The notes under the pieces: generated by a model | What the model was told of the DNA's origin: nothing | Databases searched by the model: none | The model's input: the letters and a program-made list of their open reading frames with translations, nothing else | Translations under genes and position numbers: made by a program | In this document: positions 6,718 through 7,348 of the stretch, piece by piece | Position numbering within the stretch: position 1 is the stretch's first letter | Layout of the letters: each line of letters opens with the position of its first letter | Source: Chloroflexota bacterium | GTDB taxonomy: Bacteria > Chloroflexota > Dehalococcoidia > JACQUE01 | Direction: 5' to 3' | DNA: 7,348 nucleotides | Assembly (NCBI GenBank): GCA_016210425.1 | Contig: JACQUE010000125.1 | Coordinates: 1-7,348 of the forward strand

Positions 6718-7348
6718 GTGGCTACCGAAGTGATCATGCCTCAGATGGGCTTTGACGTTACCGAAGCCACGCTCGTGCGCTGGCTGAAGAACGAGGGGGA
6801 GCCGGTCAAGCGCGGCGAACCCATCGCCGAGATCGAGACCGAGAAGTCGGTCCTGGAGGTCGAAGCGTTCGGGTCTGGGGTGCTGCGCCGTATCATGCTC
6901 CAGCCCGGTCAGATTGCGCCTGTGGGACAGGTCATCGGAGTCATCGCCGCTCCAGATGAGAAGCTGCCGGAGATAGAAGCCGCTCCCGCCGTAGCGCCTC
7001 CGCCGACGCAGGCTGCCGCCCCCATACGCGAGCAGGTTCCGTCTGCCACCCGAACTTCGGAACCTCAGCAGGTACTTGCATCTCCTGTGGCCCGACGCAT
7101 GGCCGACGAGATGGGCATCGATCTGGGGGAGGTGCGCGGCACCGGCCCCGAGGGACGCATAACCAAATCGGACATAGAAGCCTACGCCGAGGCCAAGCGC
7201 GCGGCAGAGGCCCGTCCCGCCGAGGCGCCGCCGCCGGAAGAGAGGCCAACGGCGATCCCGCAACGGACAGAGGATCTAAGCCGGATGCGACAGGCCATCG
7301 CGCGGCGCATGGCCCAGAGCAAGCGGGAGGCTCCTCACTTCTATACCA
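6718..7348 (+). CDS. pdhC: Dihydrolipoamide acetyltransferase (E2), 3' end outside window
   Basis: E2 is the core of the complex: its lipoyl lysine takes the acetyl group from E1, the catalytic domain passes it to CoA, and E3 then reoxidises the lipoyl group. The window holds 210 codons from a GTG start. One lipoyl domain spans about 2-78, with the lipoylation lysine at K43 in EIETEKSVLEVE. A Pro/Ala-rich linker covers about 84-118. The peripheral subunit-binding domain is about 121-157 (SPVARRMADEMGIDLGEVRG, then GTGPEGRITKSDI). A second Ala/Pro/Glu-rich linker follows at about 158-182. The catalytic domain starts at RMRQAIARRMAQSK (189-202) and is cut by the window edge; the HxxxDG active site is outside. 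K43 is presumably a target of the LipA encoded upstream. E2 of acetoin or 2-oxoglutarate dehydrogenase is similar; the E1 genes beside it favour PDH. Confidence 0.93.
   Translation, partial: MATEVIMPQMGFDVTEATLVRWLKNEGEPVKRGEPIAEIETEKSVLEVEAFGSGVLRRIMLQPGQIAPVGQVIGVIAAPDEKLPEIEAAPAVAPPPTQAAAPIREQVPSATRTSEPQQVLASPVARRMADEMGIDLGEVRGTGPEGRITKSDIEAYAEAKRAAEARPAEAPPPEERPTAIPQRTEDLSRMRQAIARRMAQSKREAPHFYT

Noticed and set aside
6703..7263. Minus-strand open frame of 186 codons opposite pdhC.
   Set aside because: It is rich in Arg/Gly from the reversed Ala/Pro linker codons of E2, whose lipoyl and subunit-binding domains are clear on the plus strand.

Overview
The window is GC-rich bacterial DNA with tightly packed genes. 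It holds two divergent transcription units separated by about 170 bp. No tRNA, rRNA, CRISPR array, insertion sequence or prophage gene was seen. The composition, the frequent ATA isoleucine codons, the E1 subunits that resemble the cyanobacterial/plastid type, and the GAF-GAF NarL-type kinase would suit an environmental Chloroflexota-like bacterium. That assignment is an impression from reading and cannot be proven here.

Left part (1-2184, minus strand): the first 728 codons of a membrane sensor histidine kinase that runs off the left edge. Its order is TM helix, extracytoplasmic Cache-like domain, TM helix, HAMP, two GAF domains, then a HisKA_3 phospho-acceptor box. The ATPase domain lies outside the window. 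The notable feature is a CxxCH (Cys-His-Arg-Cys-His) motif at residues 243-247 on the outside face, just before TM2. This is the signature of covalent c-type heme attachment and suggests a redox or gas sensor.

Middle (2185-2355): the divergent control region. The kinase side has a perfect extended -10 element (TGATATAAT). Three TATCA(C/T) repeats cover 2255-2297. A 13-codon leader ORF with a strong Shine-Dalgarno ends 2 nt before lipA. No convincing promoter for lipA was found.

Right part (2356-7348, plus strand): lipA (lipoyl synthase), lpdA (E3), pdhA (E1 alpha), pdhB (E1 beta) and the first 210 codons of pdhC (E2), all in one direction. Together they make a complete pyruvate dehydrogenase complex plus the radical-SAM enzyme that puts sulfur into its lipoyl cofactor. 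E1 decarboxylates pyruvate on ThDP, the E2 lipoyl lysine carries the acetyl group to CoA, and E3 reoxidises dihydrolipoamide with NAD+. The order E3-E1a-E1b-E2 with lipA in front is less usual than E1-E2-E3. A second candidate extended -10 (TGATACAAT) at the end of lipA may drive lpdA-pdhABC separately.

The most interesting idea is that the heme-motif sensor kinase and the divergent PDH/lipoylation operon are linked in function, so that redox or gas state outside the membrane controls entry of pyruvate into acetyl-CoA. This rests on adjacency and is inference only.
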